From NCBI GenBank assembly GCA_021234155.1, contig JAJEKV010000186.1, forward strand, positions 577,359 through 641,358: a stretch of DNA of 64,000 nucleotides. The letters run 5' to 3'. This DNA comes from Isoetes taiwanensis. Taxonomy: Eukaryota; Streptophyta; Lycopodiopsida; Isoetales; Isoetaceae. The notes beneath the pieces were generated by a model. The model saw only the letters and a program-made list of their open reading frames with translations, made no database searches and had not been told where the DNA came from. Made by a program: the position numbers and the translations under genes. Below, one piece after another: positions 1 to 10,385 of the stretch (position 1 is its first letter; each line of letters begins with the position of its first letter).

Positions 1-2676
1 AGTCCAATGACAAATTAGCAGCAAAAAGAGCAGCATTAGTCATGGCACTTGGGAAGGTCAGGCATGGAAGCAAAAGATTAGCTGCCAAGGCTTTAGGAAT
101 TCATCAAAGGAATTGTTCCAGAGCTAAGAAGCACCGTGTTGCAATTAATAATAAAAACGCATTGTGGGCTCTTGGGGGAAGGAAGAAGAAAAAGGATTCC
201 CTGAACCAAGAAGTGATTGAAAAAGTTGTGGATTATTGGAAAAACTACACCAGAGTTTCGCCTAACTTCAAGGACGTTAGATCTGGTAGAGGAAAACATC
301 CTAAGCATCCAACACATTACCTTGATGTGAGCCAGGTATACCATCTGTAGTTCAATTTTTTACTAAGTCTTTTTTCACGTTTACTAATACTAATATTTTT
401 TATAAGTTTTAAAGTATTGATTCTAATATGATCTGCTAATGGAATTAATCTGCACGTTCTTCTCGTGGTAGCAAGTCTTAGTGCTATTGATGGTTGATAA
501 TGGATCATTTCTTGTAGTGCTAAGGTTTCTCACCTTTATAATGTTGGTGCCACGTTTAGTAATTGTGTTGATGTTAGTGCCACTGTTAGTGATTTTGTAA
601 ATGACAGTGCTAATATTACTAAATTTCGTTAATATTGTTCCACTGTTAGTAATTTCGTCAATGTTAGCACTAAACTTAATCTTTAGTTAGTGAAGCACCA
701 CCTACCACTACAGATTAGCAATGCTTTCATCTCAATGTCCTAGCACTGGTTAGTGGTTTGGTTTGCTAAGGGTTATGTTGTAATGCTAATGGAATCAGTA
801 ATTAGTTCTAAGTTGCTATTCATTAGCAGTTGTTTTTTTCTAGTGGTATTAGCATTAGCATTTACTAAGTAGTTTTCTATTCTTATTCTTGCAGACAGAA
901 TTCTTCACTAGTTTCAAGCAAGACAATCCAGATGTTCAAATTAAGCAGAGAGCCTTCGAGAAATTAAAGCCTTACTTTGTTGTAAAGCTATCTGAATTCA
1001 ATACCTGTTGTTGCGTCTATCATGAGAGGATGTCAATGCTGAGGGAAGGGGTGAAGAACATGAGGAAAAAGTCCATGATGCACGGTGCAGATTGTGACAT
1101 GTGGAGAAGCATGGTTTGCCCAAAGCCTGAAGGTGAGGAGTGGCACAATGAAGCATGCTTGTCAGGAACCTGCAGCAAATGTGGTGTGAACAAAATGGAA
1201 AGGTGTCCAAAAGAAGAAACAAATGACAGTACCTCAAAAATCACTTGGAAGAACATAGACTACATTGAAATTGGTAAGGATAAAAATGGCAAACCCAAAA
1301 AAAGAATTGAGCATCAATATTTACAGACTTCACCCAATGTTTTGATGGAAACCTTCAGATCTAAAGCAAAGGAGTTTGTGACACATAATTTCAGGTATAA
1401 ATGGCAGCAAGCCATGTTTAGACAACTACTGAACAGGTTTGCTGATGATACTATTGTATCAGTGGTTGACTTTGCAGAGAATTACTCTTTCAAGGAGCAG
1501 AATGAAGTCCAGTCCAAGCATTGACATAATGAGTAGATCACTATTCTTATGCACCTCACATATAGAAGGGATCCTGAGACACAAGAAATGATCAAGGAAG
1601 AACATTTTTATATATCTGATGAGAGAAAAGATGATTCTTTGTTTGTGCAGCATTGCTTTCTCTTACACAATCCTTGGATGCAAGAGAAGGAAATCACTTT
1701 GAAGAAGCATTATGTCTTCTTAGATGGTGCAGCCTCACAATTCAAAGGTAAAAAATCATTTTACTTTGATGCTAGATTCAAATATTTAACAGGTTTTAGA
1801 CATGATGTGGAACTTTTGGTGCTCTGGCCATGGGAAGGGAGAACATGATGGTGCAGGAGCAGTAATAAAGAGGGCTTTGAGAGCAGCACAGTTGAAGAGC
1901 AGCAAGATGACCAATGCACACGAGGTGGTGGAATGGCTAAAGCAGTATATGTCAACAGCAGCACCCACAACATATAAAAAGAAGATTCAAACTGTAAGTA
2001 GAACTTTTTGGGAGGTTGAAATAGGACAAGTGGACAAAAAAAATCAGTGGGAAGCACGTCCTATTGAAGGATCTAGAAACCTTTATTGTTTCCATGGGTG
2101 TTCAAATCACATGACACATTTACAGGTCAGAAACCTCTCTTGCTTTTGCACATATTGTTTAGATTTGAATTGGGAATCTTGCCCAATGTATCATATACTA
2201 AGAAGTTTGAACTAGTTGTGGTACAGCCCATCAAAGCTATTGTTGAAGAAGAAATACATGATGAAGGAGATGAAGCATATATTGGCAGCGCTAACTTATG
2301 TAGCATGCAAGTATCTATAGGTGATGTCTTTGCAGTGATGGCTTCAAATAACAATCACGAGAATGTGAAATTCTACCTTATCCTATGTACCAAAGCTAAG
2401 TACTTGGTGTTAGAAGACTTTGTAGATATGCAAGGGCAGAAGTTTGTGAAAGGGGATGAGGTCATAGAAGGGACATACTATGAGAAGTTGGTGAATTGTA
2501 AATCCAGCTACAAGTTTTGTAGAGGAAATAAAGCAATTGTTTATGCCACTCAAGTTGCAAAGAACAAAGTCAGGTTGGTTCAAGCAAAGCACGTTGTTAA
2601 GCGGGGAGTGGTTTACACTCTAAGTGCCATAGAAGAAGAAGATATTCTAGAGAGGCTTCCCACGTTGTTGGAATAG
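1..2676 (+). pseudogene. Decayed DDE-type transposase gene (two exons, 5' end outside window)
   Basis: The reading frame is already open at base 3 and runs to 335, then resumes at 895 after a phase-0 GT-AG intron. Exon 2 shows a cysteine-rich CSKCG patch and the three acidic stations of a DDE/D-type nuclease: VVDFAENYS (about 1465-1495), FLDGAASQFKGK (about 1720-1755) and FWCSGHGKGEHDGAG (about 1812-1858). I know this motif trio from uncharacterised transposase-like proteins of plants and invertebrates, but cannot name the superfamily. The last ~170 codons (to the TAA at 2676) form a beta-rich domain of unknown role. The gene is dead: in-frame TGA at 1522-1524 and TAG at 1534-1536, a frame change near 1800, and another near 2183-2187 at a short C run. 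The product would have cut and joined transposon ends in the nucleus. The family-level call is inference; the frame breaks are seen directly. Confidence 0.72.
336..894 (+). repeat. Transposase intron filled with degenerate TTAGT/GCTAA repeats
   Basis: The intron is bounded by AG|GTATACC and a TTCTTGCAG acceptor, and both exons meet in phase 0. Its interior is a degenerate array built on words such as GTGCCACTGTTAGTAATTT, TTAGCA and TGCTAATG. The same vocabulary recurs at 7830-8340. Subterminal arrays of short words that bind transposase are known in CACTA and some other class II elements, so this may be part of a transposon end. That role is inference. Confidence 0.6.
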
Positions 2677-3300
2677 TGGAAAGAGCAATTGTGTAAAGGG
2701 TACTGTATAGGTACTTTTATGAATATAAAGAAGTTTATGTTTTGCATTCTCATTTTTTATGCTTCAGTTATAGAAATTTGTACTCGAATGTTGAATGAAT
2801 TCCAAGGTAAAACAGAATTAGAAATTTATAAAAGGCACAAATTTACACAAGACACAAAGCCATTACAATTAAAGGCACTAAGGCCTGGATTAAATAAAAG
2901 ACACAAGGCCTGGATTACAGTCGGCACAAGGCCATCATATATTAAAACAGAAAATACCAGAATACTTCAAAAACAGAAAATACCAGATTCAAAAAGGCAC
3001 AAGGCCATCATATATTCAAAAAGGCACTAAGGCCATCATATATTACAAAGAGGCACTAAGGCCTGTGTCACAAGGGGTGAGTTCAAGTAAAGGCACTAAG
3101 GCCATCATATATTTCAAAGGCACTAAGGCCTGTTTCACAAGGGGGTGAGATCAACAAGGGAGTGAGATCAAATGAAGGCACTAAGGCCTATATACCATCT
3201 GTTTTTTTTTTTTTTAAATACAAAGGCACAAAAGGCCTGTAGACGAACTTGATCAAAAGAAAAAAAAAAAAAAAAAAAAGGTGGCTACCCGGGACTTCAA
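2677..3300 (+). repeat. Degenerate tandem array of AAGGCACTAAGGCC units with homopolymer runs
   Basis: From about 2826 the words AAGGCACTAAGGCC or AAGGCACAAGGCC recur at least ten times, often followed by ATCATATATT or TGTTTCACAAGG, at irregular spacing of about 25-60 bases. A T run sits near 3203-3215 and an A run near 3260-3280. No credible coding sequence is present. The array directly follows the transposase stop, so it may be 3' sequence of the same element. Confidence 0.65.
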
Positions 3301-3414
3301 GTTTCATCTGTAAGAAAAGTGAAGAAAATTAGTTTAGAATGTAATAAAAGAAAGCAAAAATTGAATGCATGCATGCTACTTACTCTGCAGAAAATTTTGG
3401 AGTTCCAAAAAAAT

Positions 3415-3456
3415 TTCCTGTTCTTCTTCGTCTTCTTCTTCTTCTTCTTCGGTCTC
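3415..3456 (+). repeat. (CTT)n-type microsatellite
   Basis: A run of TTCTTCTTCGTCTTCTTC triplets, mostly CTT with a few substitutions. The open frames across it are low-complexity serine or phenylalanine runs and are not convincing genes. Confidence 0.7.
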
Positions 3457-3459
3457 GTG

Positions 3460-4058
3460 TTCGCTCTATTCGTTATCAGAATCTTCAGAATCCATTTGCT
3501 TCAGAATCGAAATTGGGAGGATTCCACCTCTTCTGAAAGCTCAGAAAGATCTTCAGAGCTTTTAGAAGAGGTGGAATCAGGCTCAGGGCTCTCAGGCTCG
3601 GGCTCCTGCAAAAGAAAATTTGGCCAAGATCCTATGCCATAACTGGCAAGGACCTATGCCAAAGGAAGTGAAAGCAGTTTCCTGCGCCTGGAAGGGCCAG
3701 GGGAGGCAGAGCGAGAGGGAGAGGTAGAGCTGGAGGGAGAGCGGCAGCGCTTCGACATTCTGTTTGAAGGAATTGGACGATACTTCTCCCTCACGACCAT
3801 AGCCTATAAAGGCTGGCGTGAAATTAATTTCGTAGGCTACGATTTTAGGATTTCGTACCATTAGTATCTTAATCGTAATGATTTAGTAGGATACGAATAA
3901 TTACCTCGAAATGACCATAATTTTATTTTCTAAAACATAAAAAAAAAATAAAAAAAATATCTATCCTGAAATGGCCATTCTTTTTTGGACACCAATCATA
4001 TTATGTTGGCTTGGCACTTGTTTAGTAATTCTAGTTATAATTAGCTAGTGTAAATTGA
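3460..4058. other. Non-coding stretch, no gene seen
   Basis: A serine/glutamate-rich open frame at 3461-3640 and an 89-codon frame on the minus strand at 3592-3861 lack any recognisable domain and look like chance frames in a GA-rich segment. Around 3890-3960 the sequence becomes A-rich. Confidence 0.4.
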
Positions 4059-4640
4059 TTGTTGACTTCAAAATTGTTGACTTACGCTTCACCAAACATG
4101 TTGGTCAATGAAAGTCAAACATGTAACAAAGGGGGTGATTCACACTTGTTGACTTGAAAATTGTTGTCTTACACAACAACGCCTTAACATAATGCATAGA
4201 ATAGCATAGGTCAAAATTGTTGACTTACGCTTTACCAAATGCTTGGGGTTGATTCACACTTGTTGACTTGGAAATTGTTGACTTACACAATTTATGCCTT
4301 AACATAATGCATAGAATAGCATAGGTCAAAATTGTTGACTCATGATTTACCAAATGCTTGGGGGTTATTCACACTTGTTGACTTGAAAATTGTTGACTCA
4401 CGCTTTACGAAACATGTTAGTCAATGAAAGTAAAACTTTAGCTTAGGGATGATTCATACTTGTTGACTTGAAAATTGTTGACTTATGCTTTATCATGGTC
4501 AATAAAAGTCAAACATTTGCCTAAAGAATTTATGCCTTAACATAATGCATAGAATATCATAGGTCAAAATTGTTATGCTTTACCAAATGCTTGGGGGTGA
4601 TTCACACCTGTTGATTTGGCAATTGTTGATTTGGTAACAT
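4059..4640 (+). repeat. Tandem degenerate array rich in TTGACT/TTGACC (W-box-like) words
   Basis: The segment repeats a unit of about 110-125 bases containing ATTGTTGACTTACGCTTT, ACCAAATGCTTGGGG, TGATTCACACTTGTTGACTTG and CTTAACATAATGCATAGA. The core TTGAC(T/C) occurs roughly twenty times by eye. TTGAC(C/T) is the core of the W box recognised by WRKY transcription factors, but repetition alone is enough to explain the density, so no regulatory function is claimed. Confidence 0.65.
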
Positions 4641-5440
4641 GTGCAACATTTAATGCATGTGGGATATTTGAGGCCATTACTAAAAAAAAGGGCCATATAA
4701 AAGAATTACATCTAGAAAGATCATGACACTCTGGCCTGTAACTGAAGATTACAAGCCAGAGAGCCGTTGTTGGGATTATCATGTTATATGATTATTCCTT
4801 AAGGGAAGTCGATAGCACTTTGCTCATACCTAAGGGTTATCATGTATTCAGGTTGAGGGACAAGCAGAAAGGCAGTTTGATCTTCATGAGTAACACAGTT
4901 GAAGAATGAAGAATAGAGTTTGCATTAAGTCCAAAGATTACACATGAGGTGAGTTAATTATTAAGCTATATTTGTTTCAATGGTTCAATGGTTCGAGGGC
5001 ATAGAATGATTCAAATGCATGTGGGATATTGATATGCAAAAACCCTGTTGACCTCGAAAACGTGAGAACGCCTGTGGGATATTTTGTTGGGCAGAAAAGA
5101 GAAAATAGCAAGACCAAGAATGCCGTCGTGCCGAACTGGGTACACCGCCTGATCATTATATAACAGAGATAAGGTTGAAGGAGTTGCCATGGTGTGGAGA
5201 CAGTGCAATCGGCTAGTGTAATCGAGTGCTTGGGCTCTCGGGGCAAATCATAAAGGATATGAATGTGAATGCTACAGTAATATAATCATATCCATTTGAA
5301 CAGTGTTGACTATCTATTTGAGCCCACTATAACGGGAACTGCATACCAGAGAATTATAAAGTTCTTTAAACGTTTGTGGTGTTCATAAACACCAAATTAC
5401 AATAAAAAAAGGATCTAATATTAAAAAAACATACAACAGT
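4641..5440. other. Non-coding stretch, no gene recognised
   Basis: Short frames of 60-90 codons occur on the minus strand (for example 4977-5246) but none shows a domain, splice logic or codon pattern that I can support. It lies downstream of the minus-strand phosphatase-like pseudogene and may contain its 3' flank. Confidence 0.35.
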
Positions 5441-7813
5441 TTAGGACAAGTCCATGGTCTTTAGTACCTCCAACACTTTTGTGCTTTTCTCGTCATACTG
5501 ATTTCGAAAATGCACAGACCTCTGTACATAAGCAATTACGTTCACTTCTGTTATTAGCTTCTCCAAGTAAGGTACCATAGTCTTCAACAGGTAATCACCG
5601 TCATTTATGTCAGGCTCGAAGGACCTTGGTGTGATGCAGGAATCTGCGTTATTCTTAAAATTCACGTACCTTTAAGGATCAATCAGCAAAGTTGTCCTCA
5701 TGCTAAATTCTGGACATTTCTCATAAACTTTTGTGAGCTTTTTTGATGTAGCAAGAAGTTCCTCCTTTCATTTTTAAAGGTTGCACCATCCATTTGAAAA
5801 GAAACTTATCCACTAAGGACTGAGGCATGAAAGACCTCAGGCAGCTAATCACTGAGTGATTGGAAGACCATATACCAACAGCAAAATGTTCGGTGACGAA
5901 TTGCATGAACTGCACTACCCCTGGCCTGACAGCAAGAACCTCTTTTCTTGATGGAAGAAGTTGGACACCTTCCACCATATCAGGTACTGCTTCAGCCTTT
6001 TTGAAAACCTTGTACAGGAAATCCTCTGGCTCAATAACCAAAAGCTTCTTGCCAACAATACTAGCACTGTGCAATGACAACTATTAGAGAAATTATATCA
6101 GTACAACAGGCAGAAAGAAACACACTAGAATCACCTTAGTTTCTTAGTTATTGATTTGGATGGAGCTCGTTTGCTGGAGGAAACATGCTTGGAATTATTC
6201 TTAGAAGGAGATTCTCCAACTGATGCCAAATCAGTTTCTTCCTCTGTGATTGTCTTCTCCACAATATCAGCATGTTTGTCCAAATTGGAACATAATCATC
6301 TACATTCTTCAACACTGCTTCACATTCTTCATCTATTACTTGCACAACATTGTCTTCAATTCTATTAGAAATGTCAACTATAGAGTAACTTGAGCCTGCA
6401 TCATTCAAATTATCAAACTAAATAAGTACTTATAGAAGAAAAATCCAAAGTAGTTATACTTCACAAGAATAACTTACTTTTCAGTCTTTTACAACTATTA
6501 CTTTGTTCAGCATTGTCTCTCTTCAAGTTTGGGCTTGTGGAAGATAATAAAGTGCAATCTTCAATGGATTGCATAATTATATCGAGCTCCTCCAAGTCAA
6601 GGGTGTGCTTAATGATGGATCTTGAGTGCATTCAATGGACCGCAGACCGCACTATAATTGGGAGCGTAATCAAAGGCAGATCTACATGGAAGTCCAATGG
6701 ACTGAACTAATTATGAGGCATCCGCTCTCACAAGAGGGACAAGTTGATCTCTTTGAGAAACATATGTAAGTTAAAATTGGATGAAAACTGCATGCAATGT
6801 GCAACAATGGTCTGAGACACAAAGTGGGTCATATGCATATGTACAGAAAGAACAACTTTGTAATTTTGCAAATGCTACGGTAGAGAATGTTGGATGTTCC
6901 AAAAATGGAAGGTTGAGTTGCAGTCGGACATCTTATTTAGAGATGAAGCTATTTCATTCAACTTCTCCAGCCTTTGGTTGGAGTCTATGTTCGTCGTCTT
7001 CTGCTTGTTTAAAAATAAAAAAAAATGATAAAGCAGAAAGAATAATTATTGAGCACTATGTAATTGCAAAGGTCATTAGCCATTACCCCTTTGTGAATTT
7101 CCTCCATACTCTTGTATGCTGTTGTCGCCTCCAAAAGTTCCATTTCCTTGGAAACCAAAGATTGACGATGTGAATTTAATGACACGGAGTGCTCACACCG
7201 GCCTTTCTTTGCTTCAATTTCTTTGCTGTTTTGCAAAGATCCACCTCGTACCTGCACTTCTTCCACAACTTCCTTTTTTCCTTCATTTCACTGGCGACAT
7301 TTTTAACTCTAACATTCAAGTCATCCTTCTGCTTATCTAAGCCAGCAATCAAGGAATTGATGACAGAATAGCCCATTACACAACCAACAACGTTTGTACG
7401 AGGAAATGAGGGCTCATACTCACCTTCTTTCTCAACCTTAGCTGTAACACTTTTCTTCGTTTTAACCACAAATGACTGCCAGTTAATCTTTTGTCCTCTC
7501 ACATGCAAAGTGAATGCCCGCAAAAAACTTCCCAATCTCTCCAACACAAACATCGGTTCTTTGGTAACATCTTACGTAGATTTCATAAAACCGATCCACA
7601 AATAGTGGATTCATTCGACTAGACTTATAAATTTGCTTTGGTACCCACCAGTTTTTACCGACCAAATATTTTGCTTATCTCATCTTCAGCCACATCTGCC
7701 TTTCTTACATCTGAAGAGGTCATGCTCTCAGAAGGCAACACAGATGTGTCAAACATCCTCCTTGCTTCCTCTTCGTCTATGGTCACTTTAGGTTGAGTTT
7801 TCTTTGTTGCCAT
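5441..7813 (-). pseudogene. Multi-exon pseudogene with coiled-coil region and C-terminal FCP1/NIF (HAD) phosphatase-like domain
   Basis: Read on the minus strand, the best start is ATG at 7813 (MATKKTQPKVTIDEEE). The first ~250 residues include NWWVPKQIYKSSRMNP and a charged helical stretch (KQKDDLNVRVKNVASEM). GT-AG boundaries are visible near 7083 (donor), 6480 (donor), 6398 (acceptor), 6138 (donor) and 6078 (acceptor). The last exons encode KKLLVIEPEDFLYKVF, RPGVVQFMQFVTEHFAVGIW and DINDGDYLLKTMVPYLEKL, which follow the order of NLI-interacting-factor/FCP1-like phosphatases. The aspartates of the catalytic DxDx motif are absent from the first block, so even an intact product would probably be inactive. 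Frame breaks near 7660, 7520, 7250, 6280 and 5745 and a stop near 5674 mark it as a pseudogene. The domain call is by eye. Confidence 0.6.
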
Positions 7814-7829
7814 TCTATCCCTGCACCAG

Positions 7830-8340
7830 CTTTGGAATTATATATCACTGAAAGTTCTTCATTGTGTCTGCAAAAAACTAAATCAATCCAAATCATAGCA
7901 CTAAGTATCCTGAATAGTACTAACTCTAAGAGCTTAGCAATGAACTGCTACTTTTCCAAATAATTACTAATTGTCATGAACACCAATTACCTTGGGCCTA
8001 CTGTCTGCAAAATAGCAAATGCTTAGCATGTCATGCTAAATAGCAGCTAACTCTTTCTAACTTAGCACTGAACTTCATCTTCTTAGCAACCGCCACTAAT
8101 AACAATTTGAGCCTGCAAGTGTAGCACAAAATTCGCGTTCTTAATGTAACCTGCTACTTAGCAAATGTTGCCTGCAAACATAGCACGAAAACACTAAGTA
8201 ACTCCGGTACACAACACATACTAACTAGCAAGTACTGCCTGCGAAACATAGTACCAATATAACCTGTTAGCATAATTTGCTAACTGATTGTCTGCAAACA
8301 TAGTACCAAATGCTAAACTCGTTAGCATCAACTTACTGAA
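7830..8340. repeat. Array rich in TAGCA/GCTAA/TAGCAC words upstream of the phosphatase-like pseudogene
   Basis: Words such as CTTAGCA, TAGCACGAAA, CATGCTAA and the phrase GCCTGCAAACATAGCAC recur with irregular spacing. The region lies just upstream of the start at 7813 and shares its vocabulary with the transposase intron at 336-894. It may be 5' leader, promoter, or the subterminal zone of one transposon carrying both genes. Confidence 0.5.
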
Positions 8341-8600
8341 CTTGCACGACCAAACATTACTAAGCTACCAAGCCCAAAAAATTCTCCACACCTGGAATGC
8401 AATCCTCCACACCTGCTACATTAACCTTTGTCTTCAATATAGAAGCATGAAATATAATAGAATGAAACCATTTCCACATTATTTACCATTCCCAAAGATT
8501 TGTCAACAAAGATTAGATGCTTACCACTAAAACAACTTTTCTTGAGTCTGGAAAATTGTTCAGATGAGCAATTTGATCCGAGCTCTTTACAAAGCAGAGT

Positions 8601-8895
8601 AATGGGATCTCGATTGTCTGGCAATCGATTGTTTAGAATGGTACAAATAACCGAATTCGATAATTATCTGGCGTGGAAGCAAAGACGATCCACAAAGAAT
8701 TTACTCGCCGGTTAACCAAGCTGGGGAAATGGGATCTCGATTGGGGATTTTGTTGAATCTAATGACTGGCAATTGTTTAGAATGGTACAAATAACGGATT
8801 TCGATAATTACTGCTGTGGGAGCAGTACAGTCACAACAATTTGATCCGGCCAGTTAACCAAGCAATGTACGGGGATCTCGATGGGGAGCAGCTAT
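8601..8895 (+). repeat. Imperfect tandem triplication, units about 130-140 bp
   Basis: The phrase GGGATCTCGATTG begins at about 8604, 8730 and (shortened) 8872. Between copies the order TGGCAATCGATTGTTTAGAATGG, ACAAATAAC, TTCGATAATTA and GTTAACCAAGC is repeated with changes. The duplication is direct and diverged. Confidence 0.7.
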
Positions 8896-8959
8896 GTTTC
8901 TGAATCCGATCTAAGAAACTCCAAGAAAGTAGGAAAGGGGGAAAGGTTCGACGGTTTAG

Positions 8960-9075
8960 AATCCTATGGGCGGGATTTAGTGCTAAAATAAAATTTAAAA
9001 ATTCAGTTAAACCCCCTTAATTAGCGCTATTATTTAGGGCTAAAAATGGCGTCATTTATGCCACCCGTAGCATGC
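8960..9075. other. Possible end region of a DNA transposon (AGCGCTA/TTTAGGGCTAAAA words)
   Basis: The short segment contains TTTAGTGCTAAAATAAAA, AATTAGCGCTATTATTTAG and GGGCTAAAAATGGCG. These short palindromic words resemble the subterminal parts of plant class II elements. No matching partner end or target duplication is visible, so this is tentative. Confidence 0.3.
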
Positions 9076-9528
9076 GAGGACCGCATTGTCCTGAGCTCTA
9101 TTTTATTTCTAATGCAGAAAATGTCTGCTACTTTCACAAATGACCATGTCAACTTGGCAAAGTTCATGACGAACCCCATCTTGGCCTACTGATGATATAT
9201 TCATTAGTGTCTTGACATTCCCAGTCGAATTTCAATATAAAAAACTTTAATGAGTTGAAAAATTGATCTTTATTAAAGTTGTTGGATTGCATGTAGGTTA
9301 ATTGTTGCCTTAAACCTAGAAGCTTTTAGCAGTGGTTTACAGATTTTGATGGCAGCTTAGTTGCCTGATATGATGGTCATATGTTCAATATTATTTTTTG
9401 AAAGAAACACTCCAAAATCTATAAAGCAAGAAACTTTTTGAAGGAACCAAAAGTCATTACATATATTGAAGAAGTCCATGTGCACATTAGTATGCTACAT
9501 TCATGTATTCGTTTTTGGGTTGGTTCCC
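9076..9528. other. Non-coding stretch, nothing recognised
   Basis: AT-rich sequence without long frames, direct repeats or element ends that I can see. Confidence 0.4.
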
Positions 9529-9600
9529 ATGAAATGAACCATTGACCCGGATGGATTGATTCCTATGAAATGAACCATTGACCCGGATGGATTGATTCCT
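9529..9600 (+). repeat. Perfect 36-bp tandem duplication
   Basis: The unit ATGAAATGAACCATTGACCC... is present at 9529-9564 and again at 9565-9600 without mismatch, so the duplication is recent or conserved. Confidence 0.9.
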
Positions 9601-9823
9601 ACAAACTGAGACCTTTTGGTATAGTAAGCTAAACTACCATTCCAAGTGCACACACAAGTATTTAAGTTTGCCTCCCATCTAAACTATGTATCAAAACACG
9701 ACACACCCAACTAGATCAACTACAACTATTCACTGCCAAACAAGCTAGCCAATAAGTGAGTCAACAAAGGGGTTATGCTCAGTTCCATACAATAAGGGTC
9801 AGGAAAGAGAAATGTTTGCGGAA

Positions 9824-9985
9824 GGCCGCCGCGATAAATTTCTTGTATATATAAGGTTTTGAGGATGTGAGCTTTTGCCATATTTCTTGTATATATAAGG
9901 TTTTGAGGATGTGAGCTTTTGCCATTTGATACAAGTGCGTCTATCATAATATTTATAAGGTTTTGAGGATGTGGGTTTGATACAT
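9824..9985 (+). repeat. Transposon-like terminal sequence followed by ~43-bp tandem repeats
   Basis: GGCCGCCGCGATAAATTTC and the following TTGTATAT (9824-9850) are the exact reverse complement of 51334-51360. They are followed by two nearly identical units containing TCTTGTATATATAAGG and TTTTGAGGATGTGAGC (9839-9880 and 9881-9924) and a shorter third copy near 9950-9980. The TTTCTTGTAT edge resembles the inner-to-outer edge of CACTA-type ends, but no CACTA terminus or target duplication is seen. Confidence 0.55.
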
Positions 9986-9999
9986 ACCCCATCCATGCA

Positions 10000-10385
10000 T
10001 GCTCATGGATGGCGACTCTAACCCCATCCGTCCATTAAAAAGGGATGTGGTCAAGGTGCGTGCACCTCATTTTGGGAGGGCATCCGGGGATGCGCGGGGC
10101 ATGCACCATGCCTCTAGGCCGTCGGATCAAAGGGTGAGGCTAATGTGGTTAGAAGGTGCTATCCAGGCCATTGATGGGAGAAGGGGGCAAAGATCTTGAC
10201 CGTTGAAATTTTTGAAAGTTGTAATTGCCTTACATTAATAAAAAGCAGTTAATTTATTAACTTCTGGAAAGCTTCCTTTTGTACATCGCATTCAGATGGA
10301 TGTAACTTGCAATAGAGGTGTCGAATCAAGTTGGAGCCCATGAGTGGTAATTTGTCATTAAATTGTTGCTGCGGGAACCTACATC
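10000..10385. other. Locally GC-rich non-coding stretch
   Basis: A 66-codon frame at 9999-10199 is composed of GC-rich low-information sequence (Arg/Gly/His-rich) and matches no family I know. The remainder holds no recognisable gene. Confidence 0.35.

Noticed and set aside
1761-2057. 98-codon minus frame in the transposase
   Set aside because: It is antisense to the HGKGEHDGAG region, which has clear family motifs on the plus strand.
3592-3861. 89-codon open frame on the minus strand
   Set aside because: Low-information sequence with no domain and no splice context; it overlaps a GA-rich stretch that yields chance frames on both strands.
9839-9985. Possible CRISPR-like direct repeats
   Set aside because: The units are contiguous tandem copies without unique spacers, in plant nuclear DNA.
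9999-10199. 66-codon plus frame in a GC-rich patch
   Set aside because: The composition alone explains it; no homologue recognised and no splice or promoter context.
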